Assembly (NCBI GenBank): GCA_964482135.1
Contig: CAYZWF010000019.1
Span: 1-39,756 of the forward strand
Length of the DNA stretch: 39,756 bases
Origin: UBA11136 sp964482135
GTDB lineage: Bacteria > Pseudomonadota > Alphaproteobacteria > UBA11136
Direction of reading: 5' to 3'
A program made the translations under genes and the position numbers. Position 1 is the first letter of the stretch; every line of letters starts with the position of its first letter. The notes below the pieces were generated by a model. That model saw only the letters and a program-made list of their open reading frames with translations, was not told the origin of the DNA and made no database searches. Positions 1-7,053 of this stretch are shown piece by piece.

Positions 1-167
1 ATTAAACGAATGGTAGAATCTGTAAATCCTTTTCAGGCCAAAACAGAAAAAATATTGACCGATGATGGAATTTGTTTTCTTCGTTGGAATGTCGTTCGAA
101 GGCTTTGCATCGGAACTAAACTATAGCTGAGATGTAATACTTCTGCGTTATTTTTTGGACGGGAACT

Positions 168-719
168 ATGGGGACATTTCTTTCATGGATCGGTGGCGGT
201 ATCAGCGGAGCCGCGGCAACAGGTTTGGTTATCGGTATATTTTTCATGGTCACGGGCGGGCTTCCGTGGGAATTTGTTGTGGAACTGATTGCTGACCCGC
301 CCTATTGGCTTACGAATTCTTTTGTAAAGTTTCTTCTAATCATTGTGGGTTTAATCATAATTTTTGTGTCACTACGTTGGAATCTGTGGTCCAGGAGGCA
401 AAAAGCGATTGATGATTTAGCAGAAGATTTGTCGTGGGCAATTAATAACCTTCTGTATCGTAACCCCTGCCCCTCGACTCAAACTGATATTGATAATTGG
501 GCGAAAGAATATCGTGGTTGGTGTGCAAAGATTAGCGGCCAACTGGACAGTCGGGCTTTTTTTACACGGGCAGATCAACTCCATTTTGACAGATTGGGTT
601 TTATTGATCCCATCCAAATGAGTGGACAACCTAACTATGATTGGTGGCTCGGTCAGCTGAGACTAAAATTCGAGCGGTTGCGCGACGTTATTAATTGGAC
701 ACAGATGAGACGGCGATGA
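168..719 (+). CDS. Hypothetical two-TM membrane protein
   Basis: I do not recognise a family for this 183-residue protein. It has a Gly/Ala-rich hydrophobic segment at about residues 12-30 and a second at about 52-68, followed by a basic stretch (R70, R76, R77) and a soluble, Trp-rich C-terminal domain of about 110 residues (many W, D and R; Cys 101 and 119). By the positive-inside rule the C-terminal domain is probably cytoplasmic. ATG at 168 has a weak GGGA-type ribosome site just upstream. Base composition is clearly more AT-rich than the pnt genes beside it, which hints at horizontal acquisition or an accessory gene. It is convergent with pntB. The 167 bases before it are AT-rich and hold no gene I can support. 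Confidence 0.6.
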   Translation: MGTFLSWIGGGISGAAATGLVIGIFFMVTGGLPWEFVVELIADPPYWLTNSFVKFLLIIVGLIIIFVSLRWNLWSRRQKAIDDLAEDLSWAINNLLYRNPCPSTQTDIDNWAKEYRGWCAKISGQLDSRAFFTRADQLHFDRLGFIDPIQMSGQPNYDWWLGQLRLKFERLRDVINWTQMRRR

Positions 720-761
720 TGTTACGAGGAAATTGCCTCAGTCTAGAAAAATACGTGCCCC

Positions 762-797
762 AAAACAAAAAGGGCGGGGAGTTTCGGCCCCGCCCTT
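762..797 (-). terminator. Rho-independent terminator of pnt operon
   Basis: A perfect 10-bp stem (770-779 with 788-797, GGGCGGGG core) with an 8-nt loop is followed, on the minus strand, by a T-rich tail (complement of 762-769). It lies 27 nt beyond the pntB stop, so it ends the pntAA-pntAB-pntB transcript. On the plus strand there is no T run after the stem. Confidence 0.85.
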
Positions 798-823
798 CGT
801 GATTCTTGAGATGTGCGCCGGTC

Positions 824-2218
824 TTATCCCAGCGCCACCACGATTTCCTCGGTCATTTTCTTGGCGTCGCCGAACAGCATCATGGTCTTGTCCCTGAAGA
901 ACAGTTCGTTATGAACGCCGGCATAGCCGGTGGCCATGGAACGCTTGATGAAGAGCGTCGTCCCCGCCTTTTCCACATCGAGGATAGGCATGCCGTAGAT
1001 GGCGCTGGTGGGGTCGGTCTTGGCCGCCGGATTAGTGACGTCGTTGGCGCCGATGACGAAGGCCACGTCGGCGGTGGCAAACTCGTGGTTGATTTCCTCG
1101 AGCTCGAACACTTCGTCATAGGGCACATTGGCCTCGGCCAACAGCACGTTCATATGGCCCGGCATGCGGCCGGCCACGGGATGGACGGCATAGGCCACTT
1201 CCACGCCCTCTTCCTTCAATTTGTCGGCCATCTCGCGCAGGGCGTGCTGGGCCTGGGCCACGGCCATGCCGTATCCCGGCACCACGATGACCTTGTTGGC
1301 GTTCTTCATGAGGAAGGCGGCGTCGTCGGCGCTGCCCGATTTCACGGGACGGTCGTCGCCACCGCCACCGGCCGCGGGACCAGCCACTTCGCCGCCGAAT
1401 CCGCCCAACAGCACGTTGAAGATGGAGCGGTTCATGCCCACGCACATGATGTAGCTGAGAATGGCGCCCGAAGAGCCCACCAGCGCCCCGGTGACGATCA
1501 GGGATACGTTGCCCAGGGTAAAGCCGATGCCGCAGGCAGCCCAGCCAGAGTACGAGTTGAGCATGGACACCACCACCGGCATGTCGGCGCCGCCGATGGG
1601 CACGATGATAAGAAAGCCGATGAGGAAGCTGAGCCCCGCCAGCAGCCAGAACATATCCGTGGTCTGGTCGAAGATAAGCGCCACCACGGTGGCTACGATG
1701 GCCAGCCCGAGAATGGCGTTGAGCTTGTGCTGGCCGGGGAAGACCAGCGGATTGCCGCTGACCAGTCCCTGCAGCTTGGCAAAGGCCACCACCGAACCGG
1801 AGAAAGTCACGGCGCCGATGGCCGTGCCCAGGCTCATTTCGATGAGGCTGGCGGTGGCGATATTGCCGAAGCTGCCAATACCATAAGACTCGGGACTGTA
1901 GAAGGCGGCGGCGGCCACGAACACGGCGGCCATACCTACCAGGCTGTGGAAGGCGGCCACCAGCTGTGGCAGGGCCGTCATCTGGATCTTGCGCGCCACC
2001 ACGGTGCCGATGCTGCCGCCGATGAGAACGCCGATGAGGATGCCCTCATAACTCACCACCTGCGGGTTCATCAACGTGGTCAGCACGGCGATGGCCATAC
2101 CGATAATGCCATACATGTTGCCCTGGCGCGCCGATTCGGGTGAAGACAGCCCACGTAGCGCCATGATGAAACACACCCCGGCAATGAGATAGGCGTATCC
2201 TGTCAGTGTTGCACTCAT
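824..2218 (-). CDS. pntB: NAD(P) transhydrogenase subunit beta
   Basis: Beta subunit of the proton-translocating transhydrogenase of the inner membrane, which drives hydride transfer from NADH to NADP+ with the proton gradient and so supplies NADPH. The 464 residues match the family length. About the first 260 residues are a series of hydrophobic membrane helices (domain II), and the rest is the NADP(H)-binding domain III, with the GYGMAVAQAQ nucleotide loop, HPVAGRMPGHMNVLLAEA, GANDVTNPAA and the KRSMATGYAG segment. It is the last gene of the operon, 12 nt after pntAB, with a GGGGGA ribosome site before ATG at 2218, and is followed by a strong terminator. All expected motifs are intact. Confidence 0.97.
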   Translation of the reverse strand: MSATLTGYAYLIAGVCFIMALRGLSSPESARQGNMYGIIGMAIAVLTTLMNPQVVSYEGILIGVLIGGSIGTVVARKIQMTALPQLVAAFHSLVGMAAVFVAAAAFYSPESYGIGSFGNIATASLIEMSLGTAIGAVTFSGSVVAFAKLQGLVSGNPLVFPGQHKLNAILGLAIVATVVALIFDQTTDMFWLLAGLSFLIGFLIIVPIGGADMPVVVSMLNSYSGWAACGIGFTLGNVSLIVTGALVGSSGAILSYIMCVGMNRSIFNVLLGGFGGEVAGPAAGGGGDDRPVKSGSADDAAFLMKNANKVIVVPGYGMAVAQAQHALREMADKLKEEGVEVAYAVHPVAGRMPGHMNVLLAEANVPYDEVFELEEINHEFATADVAFVIGANDVTNPAAKTDPTSAIYGMPILDVEKAGTTLFIKRSMATGYAGVHNELFFRDKTMMLFGDAKKMTEEIVVALG

Positions 2219-2230
2219 ATCATCGTCCCC

Positions 2231-2662
2231 CTATTTCTTCTTTTTCTTGAACATGCCCAGCATGCGCTGGGTGACGATGAAACCGCCGAAGATATTTACC
2301 GAAGCCAGGGTTACGGCGAGAATTCCCATGAGCTTGGGGAAATCCTCTCCACCGGCCGGCGAGGCGGCGATCAGGCCGCCGACGATGATGACGCTGGAAA
2401 TGGCGTTGGTCACCGCCATCAGCGGCGAATGCAGGGCGGGCGTGACGCTCCACACCACGTAGAAGCCGATGAAACAGGCGAGAACGAAAGCGGTGAAAAG
2501 CGAGAGGAAGGTATCCCCCCCCGCAGCTTCAGCCACCGGCATGGCCGCCTGGACGGCCGCCTCCTGAGCCGCCTGGTTGGCCAGCGCGCCCACCTGATCG
2601 GCGAGCTCGCGCATCTTGTCGGCCAGTGCCGCGGCGCTGTCGGAAAGCGTTGCGTGTTCCAT
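2231..2662 (-). CDS. pntAB: NAD(P) transhydrogenase alpha subunit, membrane part (domain II)
   Basis: This 143-residue protein is the short membrane half of the alpha subunit, as found in alphaproteobacteria such as Rhodospirillum where alpha is split in two. The N-terminal about 45 residues form an Ala/Gln-rich, likely helical segment. Three or four hydrophobic helices follow (about residues 50-72, 76-100 and 110-130), including SVTPALHSPLMAVTNAISS, which is typical of domain II, and a Lys-rich end. I chose ATG at 2662 because it is preceded by AGGAGGTAA at good spacing and follows the pntAA stop by one base. Upstream in-frame codons run back into pntAA and are not credible starts. Confidence 0.93.
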   Translation of the reverse strand: MEHATLSDSAAALADKMRELADQVGALANQAAQEAAVQAAMPVAEAAGGDTFLSLFTAFVLACFIGFYVVWSVTPALHSPLMAVTNAISSVIIVGGLIAASPAGGEDFPKLMGILAVTLASVNIFGGFIVTQRMLGMFKKKKK

Positions 2663-2663
2663 C

Positions 2664-3818
2664 TCACTTACCTCCTGTGAGCATGGGATGGACCACCTTG
2701 CCGTCGCGGCACAGCAACGTGCCGGTGACGGTTTCGTCCTCCCAGTCGAAATTGAGCGTCTTCTTCTCCTGGTCCACATGGGGCGACAGGAAATTGAATA
2801 GGTTCTTGGCGAACAGGGTGCTGGTGTCCTTGGCGAGGCGGCCCGGCACGTTGTCGTGACCGATCAGGGTCACGCCGTGCTTGACCACCACCTTGCCGAG
2901 CTGCGAGAGTGGGCAGTTACCGCCCGCCTCCACCGCCAGATCGACGATCACCGAACCATGCTTCATGGTCTTGACCATGTCCTCGGTAACCAGCACCGGG
3001 GCTGGCCTTCCGGGGATCAGCGCGGTGGTGATGACCATATCCTGGCTCTTGATATGCTCGGACACCACCTCTTTCTGTTTTTTGAAATATTCCGGCGGCA
3101 TTTCCTTGGCGTAGCCGCCCTCGGTCTGGGCGTCCTTTTCCATCTCCGCATCCACCTCGAGGAACTTGCCGCCGAGGCTTTCCACCTGTTCCTTGGTGGC
3201 CGGTCTGACGTCAGTGGCCGTCACGATGGCGCCCAGACGCTTAGCGGTGGCGATGGCCTGAAGCCCGGCCACACCCACGCCCATGATAAACACCCGGGCC
3301 GGGGGAACGGTGCCGGCGGCGGTCATCATCATGGGAAAGGCGCTGCCATATTCGGCGGCGCCGTCGAGAACCGCCTTGTAACCGGCGAGATTGGACTGGC
3401 TGGAAAGGATATCCATGGACTGGGCGCGGGTGATGCGCGGCATCAGTTCCATCGCAAAGGCCGTGATCCCGGCCTTGGCCATGGCCTGGATGTCCTTCTT
3501 CTGGGTCAGCGCGGCCATGCTGGCCACCACCACGGCGCCTTTCTTCATCAGGGCGAGTTCGTTCTTGCCCTTGGCGCCCTCGGTGACGGGGCGCTGAATC
3601 TTCAGCACCATGTCGGCGTTTTTGTATGTGGCGGCGGCGTCCTTGGAGATGGTGGCGCCGGCTTCCTTGAATTCGGCGTCGGTAAGAGCGGCGGCCTCGC
3701 CAGCGCCCTTTTCAACAGCCACATCAAATCCGAATCCGCTGAGTTTCTTCACCACTTCCGGTGAAGCCGCCACCCGTGTTTCTCCGGGCCTAATCTCCTT
3801 GGGTATGGCGATTTTCAT
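2664..3818 (-). CDS. pntAA: NAD(P) transhydrogenase alpha subunit, NAD(H)-binding domain I
   Basis: Soluble domain I (384 residues) of the transhydrogenase, on the cytoplasmic face, which binds NAD(H) and passes hydride to domain III of PntB. It starts MKIAIPKEIRPGETRVA, the standard opening of the AlaDH/PNT family. The Rossmann loop GVGVAGLQAIATAKRLGA lies near the middle, followed by TDVRPATKEQVESLGG. I chose ATG at 3818, with GGGGGGGAC just upstream, over an in-frame extension upstream that adds 24 unconserved residues. It is the first gene of pntAA-pntAB-pntB. The 5' leader can fold several hairpins (see the intergenic entry), which may bear on regulation. Confidence 0.96.
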   Translation of the reverse strand: MKIAIPKEIRPGETRVAASPEVVKKLSGFGFDVAVEKGAGEAAALTDAEFKEAGATISKDAAATYKNADMVLKIQRPVTEGAKGKNELALMKKGAVVVASMAALTQKKDIQAMAKAGITAFAMELMPRITRAQSMDILSSQSNLAGYKAVLDGAAEYGSAFPMMMTAAGTVPPARVFIMGVGVAGLQAIATAKRLGAIVTATDVRPATKEQVESLGGKFLEVDAEMEKDAQTEGGYAKEMPPEYFKKQKEVVSEHIKSQDMVITTALIPGRPAPVLVTEDMVKTMKHGSVIVDLAVEAGGNCPLSQLGKVVVKHGVTLIGHDNVPGRLAKDTSTLFAKNLFNFLSPHVDQEKKTLNFDWEDETVTGTLLCRDGKVVHPMLTGGK

Positions 3819-4370
3819 TGTCCCCCCCAAACCCCTGGTTTCCAGTGAAAAATAACGTGCCCGGCGCATGGCCGGGCGGAATCGCGGCACACAATGCCGT
3901 GCCGGAAGCGATTTGCCAAGAGGGTATTTTTCATTTCCGGCAAATAATCCCCTATTGGGATCATCCCTTCATGAAAAGAAGTCATTGCAGGCGGAAGGCA
4001 CAAAGGCCGAGGGCCGTGCCGAGGCAGGACGACGGCAGGCGCGAGGGGGATGATTCATAGCCAAGTCATTGATTTAAATACATATTGCATCCAGAAGGCG
4101 GCAAAATGTTAACATTTGTTAACATTTGTCATCATTTGTTAACATGCACACGCGCACGTCAGGGTTTGCGCGGTTCCCACGGGTGTGCAGGTGCGAACAC
4201 GCGGCACTGGATTATTTGCTTCGCTGCGCCCTTCAGGTCGTCACACTGTCAAAGAGCTTTGCCCGCGCGGCGTCACGGAACACGACCTCGCGCAAACCTC
4301 GCCTATAATCTAATAAGGATAATATTCCTATCATGGGGTGGGGGGAGAGTCAAGAGGACAGGGGCGTCCC
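3819..4370. other. Intergenic region between pnt operon and small-peptide cluster
   Basis: No gene is supported here. The stretch holds the upstream region of pntAA (reading left) and of the first small peptide (reading right). Visible structures are a GCCCGGC/GGCCGGGC hairpin near 3860-3880, a CGGCAC/GTGCC-type inverted repeat near 3893-3912, an ATTTGCC/GGCAAAT inverted repeat at about 3910-3946, an ATCCC/GGGAT hairpin near 3948-3963, the four-unit 10-bp repeat at 4107-4146, and a TATAAT-like hexamer at 4304-4309 with no good -35 partner. Open frames in this stretch lack ribosome sites and recognisable protein features. Confidence 0.5.
4107..4146. repeat. Four tandem 10-bp units TGTTAACATT
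   Basis: The units start at 4107, 4117, 4127 and 4137. Units 1, 2 and 4 contain the palindrome GTTAAC (unit 4 ends ATG rather than ATT), and unit 3 is degenerate (TGTCATCATT). One unit per helical turn puts the three GTTAAC boxes on the same DNA face. It lies between the divergent pnt operon and small-peptide cluster, about 290 nt from pntAA and 225 nt before the first peptide promoter, so a protein-binding array is plausible. Confidence 0.75.
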
Positions 4371-4400
4371 TTGCCCCAAAAAGTAGAATCGGCGTAACAT
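4371..4400 (+). promoter_or_regulatory. Putative sigma-70-type promoter of peptide genes 1-2
   Basis: TTGCCC (4371-4376), an 18-nt spacer, then TAACAT (4395-4400). The spacer contains AGTAGAATC, which recurs in the same place before peptide 4 (ATAGAATC) and nearly so before peptide 3 (GTGGAATC). Downstream, CTTAAACGTTGATT and CATAGTTGGGGAGG precede the start codon and are almost the same before peptide 3. The conservation among paralogues is seen; promoter function is inferred. Confidence 0.55.
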
Positions 4401-4441
4401 GAGCGCGCTTAAACGTTGATTTCATAGTTGGGGAGGCACCC

Positions 4442-4579
4442 ATGCCCAAAACAGACATCAAGAAAATCGAGAGCGAAGACATTGCCGAACTCACCGACGA
4501 GGCCCTGGACCGCGCCGCCGGGAATGTGCAGGGGTGTAACAGCCTCGTATGCTACTCTGGCGATACCCCGTCTGACTGA
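4442..4579 (+). CDS. Small leader/core peptide 1 (RiPP-precursor-like), 45 aa
   Basis: A 45-residue peptide, first of five paralogues in the window. Residues 1-25 are the shared leader-like half: MPKTDIKKIE, then SEDIAELTDEALDR. A short linker (AAGNVQG) leads to the variable part with Cys32 and Cys37, and the peptide ends CYSGDTPSD. ATG at 4442 has GGGGAGG five bases upstream. It has no terminator of its own and lies 22 nt before peptide 2, so the two are probably co-transcribed. The constant acidic leader, variable Cys-containing tail and several copies suggest a RiPP precursor; family assignment and modification type are unknown. It could instead be an unmodified Cys peptide or a metal-binding peptide. 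Confidence 0.75.
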   Translation: MPKTDIKKIESEDIAELTDEALDRAAGNVQGCNSLVCYSGDTPSD

Positions 4580-4601
4580 TCGGCATTAAAGGGAGAGACC
4601 C

Positions 4602-4748
4602 ATGCCCAAGACAGATGTTAAGAAAATCGAGAGTGACGACTTGGCTGAACTGACCGACGAGGCCCTGGACCGGGCCGACACCGCGCAGGCCTGCCCCGGC
4701 ACCATCGGCTGCGGCGCTTCATGGTCATGCTATTCCCCGGCTGAATAG
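4602..4748 (+). CDS. Small leader/core peptide 2 (RiPP-precursor-like), 48 aa
   Basis: A 48-residue paralogue. The leader-like half is MPKTDVKKIE plus SDDLAELTDEALDRA. DTAQ follows, and Cys31 opens the variable part, with further Cys at 37 and 43 and a Gly/Ser/Thr-rich core (CPGTIGCGASWSCYSPAE). The ending YSPAE resembles peptide 3. ATG at 4602 has GGGAGA upstream. It shares a transcript with peptide 1 and is followed by the two-hairpin 3' element also seen after peptides 4 and 5. The leader differs from its neighbours mainly by conservative or synonymous changes while the core does not align beyond Cys31, which fits a constant recognition part and a diversifying product part. Confidence 0.77.
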   Translation: MPKTDVKKIESDDLAELTDEALDRADTAQACPGTIGCGASWSCYSPAE

Positions 4749-4761
4749 CCGACAGGAAATG

Positions 4762-4819
4762 CCTGACCGAGCGTCAGGAATTAACGAAAAACCCCGCGTA
4801 TAAACTTGTGGGGTTTTTT
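4762..4819 (+). terminator. Two-hairpin 3' element and terminator after peptide 2
   Basis: A CCTGAC/GTCAGG hairpin (4762-4767 with 4773-4778), then GAATTAACGAAAA, then a second stem AACCCC (4790-4795)/GGGGTT (4810-4815) followed by a T run. The last part is a rho-independent terminator. The whole module, including the first hairpin and the joining sequence, recurs after peptides 4 and 5. Confidence 0.85.
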
Positions 4820-4856
4820 GGTGGCTGTCATGGGGCGCGGGAATCCGTCCCGTTCA

Positions 4857-4885
4857 TTGTCCCAGGAAGTGGAATCTGCTAGGAT
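4857..4885 (+). promoter_or_regulatory. Putative promoter of peptide gene 3
   Basis: TTGTCC (4857-4862), a 17-nt spacer, then TAGGAT (4880-4885). The spacer carries AGTGGAATC, matching the peptide 1 and 4 promoters. CCTTAAACGTTGATT and CATAGTTGAGGGAG follow before the start codon, nearly identical to peptide 1. This is the best-spaced of the four related promoters. Confidence 0.6.
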
Positions 4886-4927
4886 GACTGCCCTTAAACG
4901 TTGATTCCATAGTTGAGGGAGAAACCC

Positions 4928-5062
4928 ATGCCCAAGACAGACATCAAGAAAATTCAGAGTGAAGATTTGAAGGAACTCAGCGACGAGGCCCTGGACGAGG
5001 CCAGGGACGCGCAGATGTGCGTCTGCGTCGCATCCGTCTACACCTCTTCTCCGGCTGAATAA
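4928..5062 (+). CDS. Small leader/core peptide 3 (RiPP-precursor-like), 44 aa
   Basis: A 44-residue paralogue with leader-like half MPKTDIKKIQ plus SEDLKELSDEALDEA, linker RDAQM, and Cys31 and Cys33 close together (CVCVASVYTSSPAE). Leader differences from the others are Q10 for E and E24 for R. The tail is rich in Ser/Thr (YTSS), the residues that lanthipeptide or azole enzymes use, though nothing here shows such chemistry. ATG at 4928 has GAGGGAG upstream. It is a single-gene unit with its own promoter and terminator, convergent with the oligopeptidase gene. Confidence 0.76.
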   Translation: MPKTDIKKIQSEDLKELSDEALDEARDAQMCVCVASVYTSSPAE

Positions 5063-5100
5063 CCAGTTGGAATCGCCTGGCCAGCGCCGGGCATCTCCAA

Positions 5101-5135
5101 AAAAACCCGTAGGCATTAACCTGCGGGGTTTTTTG
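5101..5135. terminator. Bidirectional terminator between peptide 3 and oligopeptidase
   Basis: The stem CCCGTAGG / CCTGCGGG (one G-T pair) is flanked by an A run on the left and a T run on the right, so it can stop transcripts in both directions: peptide 3 (plus) and the oligopeptidase gene (minus). A weaker hairpin (GCCTGG/CCGGGC, about 5074-5091) precedes it, at the place of the first hairpin in the other peptide 3' elements. Confidence 0.85.
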
Positions 5136-5167
5136 TATCCGGCGTCAGGATTGCCGGAGCGCGGCGC

Positions 5168-6970
5168 TCACTCCATCCCCTCCAACTCGTCAATGAAACC
5201 CGAAAGCACGCCCAGGCCCTTGTCCCAGAAGGCGGGATCGGCGGCGTTAAGGCCGAAGGGCGCCAGCAGTTCCTGGTGGCGCAGGGTGCCGCCGGCGCGC
5301 AGCATCTGGAGGTATTTTTCGGCGAATCCGGCTTCGCTGTCCTGGTAGGCGGCATAGAGGGAGTTCACCAGACAATCGCCGAAGGCGTAAGCGTAGACGT
5401 AGAAGGGCGAATGGATGAAATGGGGGATATAGGCCCAGAAATGGCGGAAATCACCGCCCAGGCGGAAGGCGGGGCCGAGAGCCTGGGTCTGGACCTCGGT
5501 CCAGATTTCGCCCAGCCGCTCGGCGGTGAGTTCGCCGCCGCGGCGCTCGTTATGGACGGTCTCCTCGAAGCGGTACATGGCGATCTGGCGCACCACGGTG
5601 TTGAGCATGTCCTCCACCTTGGCCGCCAGCATGCCCTTGCGACGGGCAGGGTCCGATTGTTTGTCGAGCACAGCGCGGAACACCAGCATTTCGCCGAAGA
5701 CGCTGGCGGTCTCGGCCAGGGTCAGGGGCGTCTCGGACATGAGCGTGCCTTGCGGCGCGGCCAGGATTTGATGCACGCCGTGGCCCAGTTCATGAGCCAG
5801 GGTCATCACATCGCGGATGCGGCCCTGGTAGTTGAGCAGGATATAGGGATGGGCCGAGGGCACCGTGGGATGGGAGAAGGCCCCCGACGCCTTGCCCGCG
5901 CGTGGCGGCGCATCGATCCATGGTTTATCGAAAAACCGCCCGCCGAGATCGGCCATCTCGCCTGAAAACGCGCCATAGGCGTCCAGCACCGTGGTACGCG
6001 CCTCGTCCCAGGGAATGAGGCGGTCGTCTTCTTCGGGCAGGGGCGCGTTGCGGTCCCAGTAATCGAGCCGGTCGACGCCGAACCAGCGCGCCTTCATGGA
6101 ATAATAGCGGTGGGAAATGGAGGGATAGGCGCGGCCCACCGAATCGGCCAGGGCGTCCACCACCTCGTCCTCCACATGGTTGGCGCGGTTGCGCTGGGAG
6201 ACGGGTTTTTCGTAGTGACGCCACTTGTCCTCCACCTCCTTGTCCTTGGCCAGAGTGTTGGTGATGAGCGCGAAGAGGCGGATATTGCGGTCGAGCACCT
6301 CGCCCAGACTCTCGGCGGCTTGTTTGCGGGTGGGCCCGTCGGGATCACTCATGAGGTTGAGAATCTCGGCCTCGGTGAGGTCTTTGGTGTCGCCGGAAGA
6401 ATCGGTACCCGGCGCGCTGGTGAAGGGAAAACGCAAAGCGGCCATGCTCTCATCGAAGAGGCGTATCCAGGCGGCGCTGCCCGCCACATGTTTCTCGTGG
6501 AGCAGGGCTTCGAGATCGTCGGAAAGCTGGTGCGGGCGCAGCACGCGCAGGTCGCGCAGCCAGGGCGCGTAATGGGCGGCGGCCTCGTGTTTCAGCTTTT
6601 CATCCAGAACCTCGTCATCGAGGCGGTTGAGTTCCAGCGTAAAGAAGAGGAGATGGGTGGTGATATCGGTGACGCGCTCCTGGGCGGTCTGGAAGAAGCG
6701 GGCAATCTCGGGATCGCTCTGGTCACCGGCAAACACCAGACCGGCATAGCTCATGATGCGGTAGAGAATCTCGCTTAAGGATTCGTAGCGGGAGATGGCC
6801 TCGCCCAGGCCCGCGCCGTCGAGACCGCCCAGCGTTCCCTTATAGGTTTCAGCGAATGACAGGGCTTGTTTTTCGGCGGCCTTGAAATCGGCCTCCAACT
6901 GCGGCGAGTCGGGGCCGGGATAGAGATCGCCCAAATCCCATTCGGGCAGGTCTTTCAGCTGCGAGCTCAT
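5168..6970 (-). CDS. pepF: M3-family oligoendopeptidase (PepF type)
   Basis: Cytoplasmic zinc metallopeptidase of family M3, which cuts short peptides. About 600 residues, the normal PepF length. The active site HELGHGVHQ lies near residue 393 (His, Glu, His), preceded by GRIRDVMTLA, and the later ETASVFGEML and MYRFEETVHNERRGGE segments carry the third metal ligand and other conserved residues. The C-terminal HSPFYVYAYAFGDCLVNSLY is typical. I prefer ATG at 6970 (MSSQLKDLPEWDLGDLYPG). ATG at 6982 is possible but the AAGGG site directly abuts it. It is transcribed away from the synthetase gene, from a shared 83-nt gap. Confidence 0.93.
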   Translation of the reverse strand: MSSQLKDLPEWDLGDLYPGPDSPQLEADFKAAEKQALSFAETYKGTLGGLDGAGLGEAISRYESLSEILYRIMSYAGLVFAGDQSDPEIARFFQTAQERVTDITTHLLFFTLELNRLDDEVLDEKLKHEAAAHYAPWLRDLRVLRPHQLSDDLEALLHEKHVAGSAAWIRLFDESMAALRFPFTSAPGTDSSGDTKDLTEAEILNLMSDPDGPTRKQAAESLGEVLDRNIRLFALITNTLAKDKEVEDKWRHYEKPVSQRNRANHVEDEVVDALADSVGRAYPSISHRYYSMKARWFGVDRLDYWDRNAPLPEEDDRLIPWDEARTTVLDAYGAFSGEMADLGGRFFDKPWIDAPPRAGKASGAFSHPTVPSAHPYILLNYQGRIRDVMTLAHELGHGVHQILAAPQGTLMSETPLTLAETASVFGEMLVFRAVLDKQSDPARRKGMLAAKVEDMLNTVVRQIAMYRFEETVHNERRGGELTAERLGEIWTEVQTQALGPAFRLGGDFRHFWAYIPHFIHSPFYVYAYAFGDCLVNSLYAAYQDSEAGFAEKYLQMLRAGGTLRHQELLAPFGLNAADPAFWDKGLGVLSGFIDELEGME

Positions 6971-7053
6971 AAATTCATTCATCCCTTGCAAAATGACCCC
7001 TTATGGGTCTCGATTGGCGGTCTTTGGCAAAAAACAACAGGCATGAAGATAGC

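Noticed and set aside
4107..4146. CtrA-type binding sites (TTAA-N7-TTAA)
   Set aside because: The spacing between TTAA boxes in the adjacent units is six, not seven, and the half-site does not match TTAACCAT.
4303..4494. Minus-strand frame over peptide gene 1 (and its equivalents over peptides 3 and 5)
   Set aside because: These frames resemble each other only because they are antisense to the conserved leader; no ribosome site on that strand, while the plus-strand frames all have one.
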